Part shown: positions 44,835 through 53,432 of the stretch, piece by piece
How positions within the stretch are numbered: position 1 is the stretch's first letter
Layout of the letters: each line of letters begins with the position of its first letter
NCBI GenBank assembly: GCA_017442315.1
Contig: JAFRZX010000165.1
Coordinates: 62,001 to 126,000 of the forward strand
Direction of reading: 5' to 3'
DNA: 64,000 bases
From: Bacteroidales bacterium
GTDB taxonomy: Bacteria > Bacteroidota > Bacteroidia > Bacteroidales > UBA932
Notes under the pieces: model-generated
Databases searched by the model: none
What the model saw: only the letters and a program-made list of their open reading frames with translations
What the model was told of the DNA's origin: nothing
Translations under genes and position numbers: made by a program

Positions 44835-45245
44835 CTACTTAAGCATTTCTTCGTAATGAGGCAGGGACTCCATGATCCGATACCCATCTTCAGTCAATCC
44901 AAACATACAGGTCCTGTTTCCGTTGGTAATGACGATATATTTCAGATTCAGTGCCATGTTATACCTAATGACCTGATCCACAACCTCCTGAGACAACTCT
45001 ACTTCAGGCCTCTTGCACTCTACCATCATAAGCGGTCTGGCATTGCGGTCATATACCATTATATCCGCCCTGAACCTTTTTCCTCCCAGTCTGAATCCCA
45101 CTTCACTCATCATCATATGCACAGGAACAGAAAAATGCCCTGCAAGCACACCTATGAACCATTGCCTTACCCTCTCCTCAGGAGTAAACGCAACATCCTT
45201 TTTCCTCAACGGATCCCAAACCGTACCCTTTTCCGCCATTTCCAC
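44835..45245 (-). CDS. Small protein with type I restriction HsdR N-terminal-like nuclease fold
   Basis: A 136-aa protein corresponding to the HSDR_N_2 domain: PEERVRQWF, then FRADIMVYDRNARPLMMVECKRP, which carries the Asp and Glu-x-Lys of the PD-(D/E)xK fold, and YIVITNG. There is no helicase domain and no hsdM/hsdS nearby, so it is not a restriction enzyme. It is conserved beside replication and tRNA genes in Bacteroidota; function unknown, perhaps a structure-specific nuclease. First gene of the cca operon (2 nt gap). A -7 element TATATTTG is at 45268-45275. Confidence 0.8.
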   Translation of the reverse strand: MEMAEKGTVWDPLRKKDVAFTPEERVRQWFIGVLAGHFSVPVHMMMSEVGFRLGGKRFRADIMVYDRNARPLMMVECKRPEVELSQEVVDQVIRYNMALNLKYIVITNGNRTCMFGLTEDGYRIMESLPHYEEMLK

Positions 45246-45500
45246 AGATTATGAAAGACAACCTGCAAATATAATCAATTTAACTGATTATCCTTCATTA
45301 CACGAGCAAACCATGCATCCTCAGTCACCGGTGGCACTGCGCAATGGAAACCGACAGGCAATACCCACATTCTGATAACGAGGCCATGACCTGATATTTA
45401 CCACATATATGTCAAGTCATAGTCTGTTTACACAAAAACACTTATTTTCTGACACGGAATTCAAGATGCTGTAGGAATTTTTATGTAAATTTGCTGCACT

Positions 45501-46268
45501 ATGAAAAGAAAGAACAGGAACAAGGAAAATCTTGAAATAACATATGAGGACGACTGGATCATTGTAGCAGAAAAACCGTCCGGACTCCTGACGATGTCAA
45601 CTGGAAAGTCAGGTGAAGTGACGGCTTATTCAATGCTGACAGAATATGTCCGATCTACGGATTGTATGACATCAGGAAAACATGGTAATCATACTGACAG
45701 ACGTCTTTTCATAGTGCACAGGCTTGACAGGGACACATCTGGGCTTCTTGTATTTGCCAAGGATCATCAGACAAAGTTGGCTCTTCAGGAGAACTGGAAC
45801 GAGACTGTGCTGGAAAGGAAATACATTGCGATTCTGGAAGGAGATATCGAGGACGAAGACGGGTGGATCGAGACATGGAACTACGAGAACACGAAATCAA
45901 TGAAAGTGCATTGCTACCCGTTCAAAATAACGGACAATCCTGAGAAGCCTCCAAGAAAAGACTGGCAGTATGCATCCAGCCACTGCAGGAAGATACTGAC
46001 AGCGGCCATCAATGAAAATGTATACACAATGGTCGAATTTGAACTGGAAACAGGACGCAAGAATCAGATAAGGGCACATTCGCAGTGGATCGGACATCCA
46101 GTAGCAGGTGACAGGAAATACGAAGCAAAGACAAATCCCTTCGGACGGCTTGCACTCCATGCCAAGACCCTTTCATTCATACATCCGTGGACAGGCAGGA
46201 CAATGAGATTCACCTCCAAGCTGCCACACATATTCTGGCAGCTAAAGGAAAGCCCCGGTATCCATTGA
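45501..46268 (+). CDS. RluA-family pseudouridine synthase
   Basis: A 255-aa rRNA/tRNA uridine isomerase. The catalytic motif is HRLDRDTSGLLVF, with EKPSGLLT upstream and ELETGRKNQIRAH, GHPVAGDRKYE downstream. There is no S4 domain. A -7 element TAAATTTG lies about 10 nt before the start, giving a very short leader. Its last 27 nt overlap the convergent glycosyltransferase gene. Confidence 0.92.
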   Translation: MKRKNRNKENLEITYEDDWIIVAEKPSGLLTMSTGKSGEVTAYSMLTEYVRSTDCMTSGKHGNHTDRRLFIVHRLDRDTSGLLVFAKDHQTKLALQENWNETVLERKYIAILEGDIEDEDGWIETWNYENTKSMKVHCYPFKITDNPEKPPRKDWQYASSHCRKILTAAINENVYTMVEFELETGRKNQIRAHSQWIGHPVAGDRKYEAKTNPFGRLALHAKTLSFIHPWTGRTMRFTSKLPHIFWQLKESPGIH

Positions 46269-47120
46269 TTCCCTCCTCAATCTGATCAGTTTCCTGAATG
46301 ATCCGATGAAACTGAAGATGAATCTGAAGACCTGGGAAGAACGGTACATGATGCTTATTGCAAGAAGTTCCAGAGGCTGCAGGATAAGACGCAGCCAAAG
46401 AATATTGGACGGATTGCTGACCTTTACCACTGACGCCACACATTTGAGCCTCATCGCCGCCTCTTTTGACATAGGTCTCATTTCCCTGTCATGGACAGCC
46501 TTTGCACCAGAATGTATGCCTACCTTATATCCCTTTGACAGCGCCCTGTGGATATAATTGTCATCCTCACCATAATGTGGGAAAGCAGGAGAAAATCCTC
46601 CGACATCTGCAAGACACCGGCGGCATACAAGCCAATGGGCGGCCATGACGAATTTCACCTTATGGATTTTTCCCTTAGAACGTCTTTTTCCAAGAGAACG
46701 TGCTGCGCCGGAAGGACACCATCTTGCAAATCTTGGATCAAGTCTGTCGGCTGAGGCCGTCAGCTGCATAGGGCTCAAGATGCCAAGTCCCTCATCAGAT
46801 TCCATTGCAGCAACCAGGCGTCCGAATGTATCTGGGAATACCCATGCGTCCTGATTCAGAAGATAGACATACTCATAGCCTCTATCCAACGCATACCTGA
46901 ATCCTATGTTATTAGCCTTCCCGAATCCGTTGTTTTCTCCTGTACAACACAATCTGACTTCAGGAAATTCATCCCTGATATACTCTGCTGTTCCATCTGT
47001 AGAGCCATTGTCTACAGCCATCACATCCACAGGCATATCAGACAACATAAGGCTGCCGAAACACCTGTCGACCCATTTCATACCATTATAGGTAACTACG
47101 ATTACTAGTATCTTATTCAT
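46242..47120 (-). CDS. Glycosyltransferase family 2 (rhamnosyltransferase-like)
   Basis: A 292-aa GT2 enzyme: VVTYNGMKWVDRC, DNGSTDGTAEYI, the GFGKANNIG and NQDAW (DxD-like) motifs, and a GGFSPAFPHYGEDDNY acceptor region. It ends with a hydrophobic/basic tail (about 235-285) that may touch the membrane. It adds a sugar during surface-glycan synthesis. Last of five overlapping genes; the start at 47120 overlaps the preceding gene by 8 nt. Confidence 0.9.
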   Translation of the reverse strand: MNKILVIVVTYNGMKWVDRCFGSLMLSDMPVDVMAVDNGSTDGTAEYIRDEFPEVRLCCTGENNGFGKANNIGFRYALDRGYEYVYLLNQDAWVFPDTFGRLVAAMESDEGLGILSPMQLTASADRLDPRFARWCPSGAARSLGKRRSKGKIHKVKFVMAAHWLVCRRCLADVGGFSPAFPHYGEDDNYIHRALSKGYKVGIHSGAKAVHDREMRPMSKEAAMRLKCVASVVKVSNPSNILWLRLILQPLELLAISIMYRSSQVFRFIFSFIGSFRKLIRLRRESMDTGAFL

Positions 47121-48168
47121 TGGAACAGCTATTTGATTTTCCGGAGAACAATGATATAACTGATGAAAAGGCATGATATACCGTCATAGTAACAGATGGT
47201 CTGGACAATCTGTACAGCAAAAGATTCAGAAATTGACCGGGACGTACTGTCAGATATCCGAGATCGGCATCTTCATCCATCCACCGGTAAAGCTTAAGCA
47301 GACTTTCCTCTGTCATCAATCCGGAACCACGCATCAAGAATGTTGTAAGGATTCTGAATACATACCTCCCTATAAAATCATTGTGATAAAGCCCGGCAAC
47401 CCGTGTACTTTCATCATATTTCTTTACCAAAGATAAAAGAAGAGGATGGTAATGTTCGAGAAGAAGCAGAACCTGCTCCAGATGCCGGTCTGAAATGACA
47501 TCGCTGCTAAGTGAATCTGGCTGAAGCATATAGCTATACACTACAGAAGGTAGCGTACGTACCTTTTTCACATGCAGCAGAAACTCCATCACAAACATCT
47601 TGTCCTCTGCATAATCTAATCCTTCGATGAACCCAAGTCCATTTTCCACAATTATGGAACGACGGAAAAGCTTGAAGCAGGCGGAGTTCAGAAGATAGGT
47701 ATGACGCTTGGCAATCACATCATCCATAAACCGGCACAGCTGTCTGTCATGGGAGTAAACAGCATCTACAGGTGGACAATATGATTCTTCAATCCTGGAG
47801 TTTCGTATCTTTTCAAACCCAGCCAGAACGAAATCGCATTCAGATGAATACATCTGATTGAAAGTCTCATGACTTATCAGATCGTCTGCATCAAGGAACA
47901 TCACGAAATCTCCTACAGCAATTGCAAGCCCTGCATTCCTCGCAGAACTCACCCCGCCGTTATCCTTATGGATTACCCTGATCCTGCTATCTTCGGCAGC
48001 AAGTATGTCACATATATTCGCTGAATCATCCTCACTGCCATCATTGACAAGAATTATCTCAAAGCGTTCATCTTCCTGGATAAGCACACTTTCTACTGCA
48101 CGAGCAACATATGCAGCAGCATTATAGACCGGTATTATCACCGATATGTTAACCTTCTCATTTCTCAT
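47113..48168 (-). CDS. Glycosyltransferase family 2
   Basis: A 351-aa GT2 enzyme: SVIIPVYNAAAYVARAV, NDGSEDDS, GVSSARNAG and FLDADD (metal DxD) are all present in the first 110 residues. The C-terminal part is helical with a hydrophobic end. Donor and acceptor sugars are unknown. It overlaps the upstream pyruvyltransferase gene by 4 nt. Confidence 0.92.
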   Translation of the reverse strand: MRNEKVNISVIIPVYNAAAYVARAVESVLIQEDERFEIILVNDGSEDDSANICDILAAEDSRIRVIHKDNGGVSSARNAGLAIAVGDFVMFLDADDLISHETFNQMYSSECDFVLAGFEKIRNSRIEESYCPPVDAVYSHDRQLCRFMDDVIAKRHTYLLNSACFKLFRRSIIVENGLGFIEGLDYAEDKMFVMEFLLHVKKVRTLPSVVYSYMLQPDSLSSDVISDRHLEQVLLLLEHYHPLLLSLVKKYDESTRVAGLYHNDFIGRYVFRILTTFLMRGSGLMTEESLLKLYRWMDEDADLGYLTVRPGQFLNLLLYRLSRPSVTMTVYHAFSSVISLFSGKSNSCSNE

Positions 48169-49247
48169 TGAACAATGTTTTCTGCAAGATATGCCAATGA
48201 AGCCTCACATCTGTGTTGCAGGCGTTCATGTAAGGCGGAAAAATCCATAGGCAGCGGTTCCGGAGCTGAATCCGATGAAATAACCCTATCTTCAGCGCCG
48301 ACAGAAGTGAGCAATTCCATATATCTCAAATCGTAGCCTCCCCACAAAGGCATGACATAGAACGGTGTTCCGAACTTCAGCGAAAAAACCACCCCATGGA
48401 AAGAAGTCGTCATCACATATTTAGCATATTTGAAAAGTGAGACAAAATCACTCACAGTATACTTCATTGATGAGAGGTCAATCACTTCGCATTTCTTTCC
48501 AATATGCCGGGCCAGTTCCTCTGCTTTCTTCTTCAGAAGTCCACGGGTCTCCTCATTCCACCTTACCTCATAGACCAAAACATAGTCACGTCCTTTCCAT
48601 CTGTCATCGATCACAGGGTCCCAAAGAGAGACATCTGCCAGAAGTGTAGGATCAAGACACACATCACAATGCTTTCCTGAAATTTCCGTCACTTTATCAG
48701 CAACAGCCTTTTCACGCATTGACAAGGCATCAAAAAGTGGTGCATGTGAAGCAATCATGCCGCTGGATGAATCTACGGAATGCATGTCAGCACTGACAGC
48801 ATACCCGATCAGCTTGCTTCTCCCTGCTCTCCTGAAATCACCAAGATATACAGGATCGAGATTTCCTCCAAGGCAGTGAAGACTCCAAAGCTGGTCACTT
48901 CCGATCACATATACATCATAATCCTGCGGAATATCATCCTTGCCACAAGAAGATGAAAGTCTCAGAAAATCATTTCGGAAACTTCTGAAATGAGATGCTT
49001 TCAGAGGGGAAACAACGAATTTCTTCAACCTGTTCCTCAGAAATGCTGACAATCCGGCAAGCGAACCGGAATTGAGCCTCATCATAGAAGGACTGAACAC
49101 CTTGTAGAATTCCTCTATCCAAGGCTGCCTGTAGTCTATGACGCTGACATCATGACCCAGACCTCGCAGAATTTCCTGCAAGGCATAACATTGAAGCACA
49201 GCGCCATAATTCTGCGCCCTATGAAATGTCAGTATTCCAACCTTCAT
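48165..49247 (-). CDS. Polysaccharide pyruvyl transferase family protein
   Basis: A 360-aa protein with the family's start KVGILTFHRAQNYGAVLQCYAL, the VIGSDQLW block and the C-terminal MTTSFHGVVFSLKFGTPFY. It transfers pyruvyl ketal groups from phosphoenolpyruvate to glycans, adding acidity. Overlaps its neighbours by 4 nt on both sides, so it is translationally coupled to the F420-hydrogenase-like protein, a frequent pairing in such clusters. Confidence 0.9.
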   Translation of the reverse strand: MKVGILTFHRAQNYGAVLQCYALQEILRGLGHDVSVIDYRQPWIEEFYKVFSPSMMRLNSGSLAGLSAFLRNRLKKFVVSPLKASHFRSFRNDFLRLSSSCGKDDIPQDYDVYVIGSDQLWSLHCLGGNLDPVYLGDFRRAGRSKLIGYAVSADMHSVDSSSGMIASHAPLFDALSMREKAVADKVTEISGKHCDVCLDPTLLADVSLWDPVIDDRWKGRDYVLVYEVRWNEETRGLLKKKAEELARHIGKKCEVIDLSSMKYTVSDFVSLFKYAKYVMTTSFHGVVFSLKFGTPFYVMPLWGGYDLRYMELLTSVGAEDRVISSDSAPEPLPMDFSALHERLQHRCEASLAYLAENIVQ

Positions 49248-50392
49248 TTTTTACGAAAGATATTTGCAATATATTTCTTGATTTTCCATGCCTTGTATCT
49301 CCATCCAAGATCAGCCCACCTTTGAGCCACATGAACAAACCCTTTTTCTTGATATGCAGTTTCAAAACACTCCAGATCCTTATCAGGAACCGATGGCCGT
49401 ACAAGATTCGGATTCTTCCTAAGAAGAAATTCCTTTGAGACGACTGCCTTTGCGGTTCTCAGATATGATGAAGCCCTGGAAAACAGCTTGCTACCCTTTT
49501 CAGTAAAGCATATCACCATTGAAACGCCTTTTCCGTCTGCTAGCTCAGGAACAATCTCCTCCACTCCCCAGAAATCAGCCATCGTCACATCAGCTTTCCT
49601 TTCGTTAATGTTGTAAGGACACCTGAAGCAGCTTCTGCGGAGCATTATATTCTTATAAAACAACAACCGCCATGTTTCCCTGAACTCCTTCCTGCCGGCA
49701 TAGCTGAAGGATTCCCAATGAACCCTCCATCCCATGTCACCATCCCTGAAGGATACACCTGACGGCTTTGCTCTGCCGGACATCCATGTCACATAATCAT
49801 TCCATACTGCCGGAGACGGTACTCCATGACATATGAAATCTACAGTAAACAGATTTTCCTGAAGATGAGGTACAATAAAAGACCTGAGTCCGGCCACCTG
49901 ACAAGGTGTACCCGTAAACATCACTGGAATTCCTTTCTGAAGGTCATTCCGGACAGAAGCAAAAATGCCTGTGAGATTGCTTTGCACATATTTGCTGCCT
50001 TTGAGACATTCACGTGAATGTATGTTATCAACCCTTATGTGCGATACAGAATAGTCATCCGTCAATGATGCCCCATATACGACACCCCCTTCAGCAAGTA
50101 TGACATCCGACAAGGCTGTGAACACCCCTCCACTCTGACTTCCCGCAAGCTTTTCATCATCCACATGCCGGGCTGCTATCACTTTCACCCTATCAGGAAC
50201 GGGATCCTTTGCCCGTTCTTGAATGAAATCACAAGTCCTGACACACAGACCACACTCTGTACACAGGGATTCATCCAACTGAGGATATGCAAATCCCATC
50301 CTGTCCTCCTTCATTGAAATGGCTCCATGCGGACAGACGGAGGCACATGCAGTGCAACCGCAGCAGCTGGATCTGTCGGTTATTCTGATCAT
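49244..50392 (-). CDS. Coenzyme F420 hydrogenase/dehydrogenase beta-subunit-like ferredoxin protein
   Basis: A 382-aa protein. The N-terminus has two 4Fe-4S clusters (CCGCTACASVCPHGAI and CTECGLCVRTC). The body is the FrhB-type N- and C-terminal domains (GSQSGGVFTAL; TGTPCQVAGLR; CHGVPS). Bacteria with this gene usually lack F420; next to polysaccharide pyruvyltransferases it is thought to act in glycan modification, the reaction being unproven. A further Cys pair (RSCFRCPY) could bind metal. Confidence 0.88.
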   Translation of the reverse strand: MIRITDRSSCCGCTACASVCPHGAISMKEDRMGFAYPQLDESLCTECGLCVRTCDFIQERAKDPVPDRVKVIAARHVDDEKLAGSQSGGVFTALSDVILAEGGVVYGASLTDDYSVSHIRVDNIHSRECLKGSKYVQSNLTGIFASVRNDLQKGIPVMFTGTPCQVAGLRSFIVPHLQENLFTVDFICHGVPSPAVWNDYVTWMSGRAKPSGVSFRDGDMGWRVHWESFSYAGRKEFRETWRLLFYKNIMLRRSCFRCPYNINERKADVTMADFWGVEEIVPELADGKGVSMVICFTEKGSKLFSRASSYLRTAKAVVSKEFLLRKNPNLVRPSVPDKDLECFETAYQEKGFVHVAQRWADLGWRYKAWKIKKYIANIFRKK

Positions 50393-51912
50393 GACCTCAT
50401 ACGTTTAACCAGCATAGTCCATAACTCATGCCTTTCGACTCTGCTGCATCCGACCAGCAGTATGCTTGCACATGCTGACACAATACATACAGACACACTT
50501 GAACACATCCCAATGAATCCTTCCTGCACAATACTTTCCACAAACCACGGAAGAGGCAATGCAACAAGTGTCACCGCAATGACATTGAAATACACTCTTC
50601 TGAGAAAATCCCTTACCGGCAATGAAATCATCTTCTTCAGCATGAGCAGACGGGCAGCAAGACACATCTGGGAGACTACAATTGCCACCACAACAGTCAT
50701 TTCAGGCGGAGCACCTGCCTTCAGAAGAAGATACGAAACAGGAAAATTGAGGAACTGAAGTCCACCAACAATAATCTGATAATTACGTATATTTCCGGTA
50801 GCAAGCATTGCTGTCACAAGAGGATGCGAAACAGATTCACTTAGAGCCAGCACCATAAAAAGTCCTGCAAACAGAGCAGTATGATCCGGCACATCCTTCA
50901 GCCATATCCCCAGCAGATATTCGATATTGAATATGATAGGCAGTACAAGCACAAACAGCAGGTAATATGACATTCTGGAAGCCTTGCGAACAAGAGAAAA
51001 CATGAATTCATGCTCACCTGAAGCATATGATTTGGTAATCTGAGGATTTACTGCAGTCATGAAATTTGTCACAAAATTCTGTACCGTACCACTCAGCTGG
51101 TAAGCCATTCCCCTCGCGGCATTCACAGCCGGGCCGGAAAACATGTTGACAAGAATATTTCCTCCATGATCTCTAAGCACTCCGGACGCAACTCCGATGA
51201 AATTCCAGCCGGCAAATGAGAACATCTCCCTCATCAATCCCTTTTCAAATACGAAGCGATAACGGCATTCCTTAAAATTCACTCTGCAATATATCCAGTA
51301 GGCAGTGCGTACAACAAGAACAGTACATGCCATAAGGGCCGCATAAAAAACCAGTCTGTCATATTCCGAGTGCGCGATGAGCAGCGCCACCATAAGTCTC
51401 AACAATCCGTCCAGGATACCGATATATGCATATGCAGACATACGCTCATGAGCCGTAATGGAAGCAAGCTGAGGCACACTCATCAGATTGATGACAAATG
51501 AAAGTACGGAAAAATGTAACACCCGTCTTGCAGCAGGGATCCGTGACGGGTCGATGGTCATCTCATTATCAATGAACCATAATCCTGCAGGTTCGGCAAG
51601 AATGACTACGATTACAGACAGAATCATCTGAATGGTAACCGCCGTACTGTAGACCTTGTCAAGTCTCGCCGCAGATCCTTTTCCCATCTCGAACGTGATG
51701 AACCTGGAAACAGCAGAATTAAGGGCTCCGGATATGACGGTGAACATCGCAACAACACCTCCGATCACATTGTATATACCGAAGTTTTCCTCTCCCAAAG
51801 CTTCCAGGACCACTCTAGATGTATACAAGCCGACTATCATGAGAAAGAACATCCTGATATAAAGCATCATGGTGTTCCTTGCTATTCTTCGATTTCTGTC
51901 ACGCTGATTCAT
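50389..51912 (-). CDS. Polysaccharide flippase (Wzx/PST family, MATE-like fold)
   Basis: A 507-aa inner-membrane protein with about 14 helices beginning RNTMMLYIRMFFLMIVGLYTSRVVL. It belongs to the oligosaccharide-repeat flippases that move lipid-linked glycans outward. The start at 51912 is chosen as the first Met before the conserved region. First of the five-gene glycan cluster. A -7 element TAAATTTG lies upstream at 51943-51950 without a good -33 box. Confidence 0.9.
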   Translation of the reverse strand: MNQRDRNRRIARNTMMLYIRMFFLMIVGLYTSRVVLEALGEENFGIYNVIGGVVAMFTVISGALNSAVSRFITFEMGKGSAARLDKVYSTAVTIQMILSVIVVILAEPAGLWFIDNEMTIDPSRIPAARRVLHFSVLSFVINLMSVPQLASITAHERMSAYAYIGILDGLLRLMVALLIAHSEYDRLVFYAALMACTVLVVRTAYWIYCRVNFKECRYRFVFEKGLMREMFSFAGWNFIGVASGVLRDHGGNILVNMFSGPAVNAARGMAYQLSGTVQNFVTNFMTAVNPQITKSYASGEHEFMFSLVRKASRMSYYLLFVLVLPIIFNIEYLLGIWLKDVPDHTALFAGLFMVLALSESVSHPLVTAMLATGNIRNYQIIVGGLQFLNFPVSYLLLKAGAPPEMTVVVAIVVSQMCLAARLLMLKKMISLPVRDFLRRVYFNVIAVTLVALPLPWFVESIVQEGFIGMCSSVSVCIVSACASILLVGCSRVERHELWTMLVKRMRS

Positions 51913-52072
51913 CCCGTCTCTAATACTCTCATTGATACAGAAAGCAAATTTAACAATTATTATCATATTACCCGCAACTGAACCCCAATCTTTCCTTCGG
52001 AAGATATAAGTTGTGGGAACATGTGACATTTATATTTGGCAAAGTCAATTATTGTTGCTAAATTAGTGGTCG

Positions 52073-52089
52073 GTTTGAAAAGTTCAAAC
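52073..52089. promoter_or_regulatory. 17-bp palindrome upstream of the Dabb gene
   Basis: GTTTGAA-N3-TTCAAAC. It lies about 35 nt after a possible -7 element (TATATTTG, 52031-52038) and 62 nt before the ATG. Its core TTTGAA-N3-TTCAAA also occurs in the ferritin leader at 63009-63023. Confidence 0.5.
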
Positions 52090-52150
52090 GTATAACATTT
52101 TTTCGTGAAAAATTAAAACTGATTCTAAGAATCACTAAACACAAACAGAT

Positions 52151-52450
52151 ATGGTTAGATATTGCGTAATGTGGAAGTTCAAGCCATCAGATGGCAAGAC
52201 TCCAAAGGAACTCGCTGAAGATGTCAAGGAAAAATATGAGTCCCTCCTGGGACTCGTGCCTGGTCTTACAAGCATCGAAGTAGGTATCAACAGAAACGAA
52301 GGCAAGACTTCTTATGATGCAGTGATGCTTGCAGATTTTGACAGTTGGGAAGCACTGGCAGCTTACAAGGCAGACACCATGAGGGACAACGTCATTGAAT
52401 ACGTGAAGACAATTGCAGAAGTCCGCGCAAAAGTTGAATATGAAAGATAG
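52151..52450 (+). CDS. Dabb (stress-responsive A/B barrel) family protein
   Basis: A 99-aa single-domain ferredoxin-like dimeric barrel: VRYCVMWKFK, PGLTSIEVG, DAVMLADFDSWEAL, VIEYVKTIAEVR. Family members range from stress proteins to polyketide-like cyclases; in bacteria most have no known role. Transcribed alone between the flippase gene and a bidirectional terminator. Confidence 0.9.
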   Translation: MVRYCVMWKFKPSDGKTPKELAEDVKEKYESLLGLVPGLTSIEVGINRNEGKTSYDAVMLADFDSWEALAAYKADTMRDNVIEYVKTIAEVRAKVEYER

Positions 52451-52463
52451 GCCTGAAGCCTGA

Positions 52464-52500
52464 AAATAAAAATCCTCCAGTTGGAGGATTTTTATTTTTT
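52464..52500. terminator. Bidirectional terminator between the Dabb and TetR genes
   Basis: Arms AAAAATCCTCCA and TGGAGGATTTTT (52468-52493) with a 2-nt loop; T-runs follow on both strands. The TetR stop codon lies in the right arm. Confidence 0.9.
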
Positions 52501-53112
52501 TATGCCATTTATGATTATTGCCTTTATATCCTGACGTCTGTTATCTATATAAGCCTTGCGCAGATTGGAATCACACTCGCCGTTCGCAAATCCTTTCGGA
52601 GCCACAATGAACGCAGATATAGTGAGTGACATTATATCAATGAGAAGGTCTATTGCCTTTATCTGCCTTATCTGTCCTGCAGCAATTTCTTCATCGACCA
52701 TTTTTTCAAACCTCACGAAAGCCATTCTTCGGCTCTCGCTCCTGAGGAAGCGGTCCCTGAACTTATTCCACCTTCCAGGATTCATTATAAGTTCATTGAC
52801 GATAAAAGGGGCCAGTCTCTCATCAAGTTCAAGAATCCCGAAATAGAAATCAACAATATTGCAGATTCTATCAATAAAGTCAATGGACTCGTCTAAAGGA
52901 GCATCCAGATATTCAACCACCTGCTCCATCTTCGGAGCGAAGACATCCCAAAACAGCTTTTCCTTGGTACGGAAATAATAATGGATTAGAGCTTGGTTGC
53001 AGCCGACAGTCTTAGCTATTTCAGTAGTGGACGTGCCACTGAACCCTTTTTCAAGAAAAAGTCGTTCTGCAACCCATAAGATTCGTTTTTCGATATTCTG
53101 ATTCCGTTCCAT
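52492..53112 (-). CDS. TetR-family transcriptional regulator
   Basis: A 206-aa regulator. The N-terminal helix-turn-helix reads EKRILWVAERLFLEKGFSG then TTEIAKTVGCNQALIHYYF; the rest is the helical ligand/dimer domain. The start at 53112 is the first Met before the domain; a longer reading would run into the preceding gene. It follows the small membrane protein by 32 nt in the YeiH transcript and probably controls it. Confidence 0.88.
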   Translation of the reverse strand: MERNQNIEKRILWVAERLFLEKGFSGTSTTEIAKTVGCNQALIHYYFRTKEKLFWDVFAPKMEQVVEYLDAPLDESIDFIDRICNIVDFYFGILELDERLAPFIVNELIMNPGRWNKFRDRFLRSESRRMAFVRFEKMVDEEIAAGQIRQIKAIDLLIDIMSLTISAFIVAPKGFANGECDSNLRKAYIDNRRQDIKAIIINGIKK

Positions 53113-53144
53113 GTGTAATAAATGCTGAAAAGCAAATATAGCAA

Positions 53145-53432
53145 TTATTTCCGACTTTTCATATCGATCCAAAGCCACAGACGCCACATAAGCCATCCCC
53201 ACGCAATAAAAAGAGCGACATGCACCCATACAGGGACATTGGTCTGGTATGCATCATTTGGCAGGACTTCACTGAAATCAGGAATATCAACATAGTAATA
53301 TGCACCAACACCAAAATCATATCCATCGACCAGTCCCATATGATGCACTACTATATATGCAGCAGCAATAATCACAATCACCGCCATAATGACGGTGATT
53401 GCATTTAACATCAGTTTCTTATTTAGTTTCAT
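53145..53432 (-). CDS. Small membrane protein paired with the YeiH-type exporter
   Basis: A 95-aa protein with two hydrophobic helices (about 10-32 and 66-84) flanking a 35-residue acidic, Tyr-rich segment (GVGAYYYVDIPDF). It overlaps the 3' end of the transporter gene by 14 nt. No family recognised. The position suggests an accessory subunit of the exporter (inference). Confidence 0.7.
   Translation of the reverse strand: MKLNKKLMLNAITVIMAVIVIIAAAYIVVHHMGLVDGYDFGVGAYYYVDIPDFSEVLPNDAYQTNVPVWVHVALFIAWGWLMWRLWLWIDMKSRK

Noticed and set aside
44835-45245. Type I restriction-modification system
   Set aside because: Only the HsdR N-terminal fold is present; no helicase, hsdM or hsdS nearby.
51913-52150. 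Invertible promoter for the glycan cluster
   Set aside because: No inverted repeats of the size used by Bacteroides promoter inversion flank the predicted -7 element.
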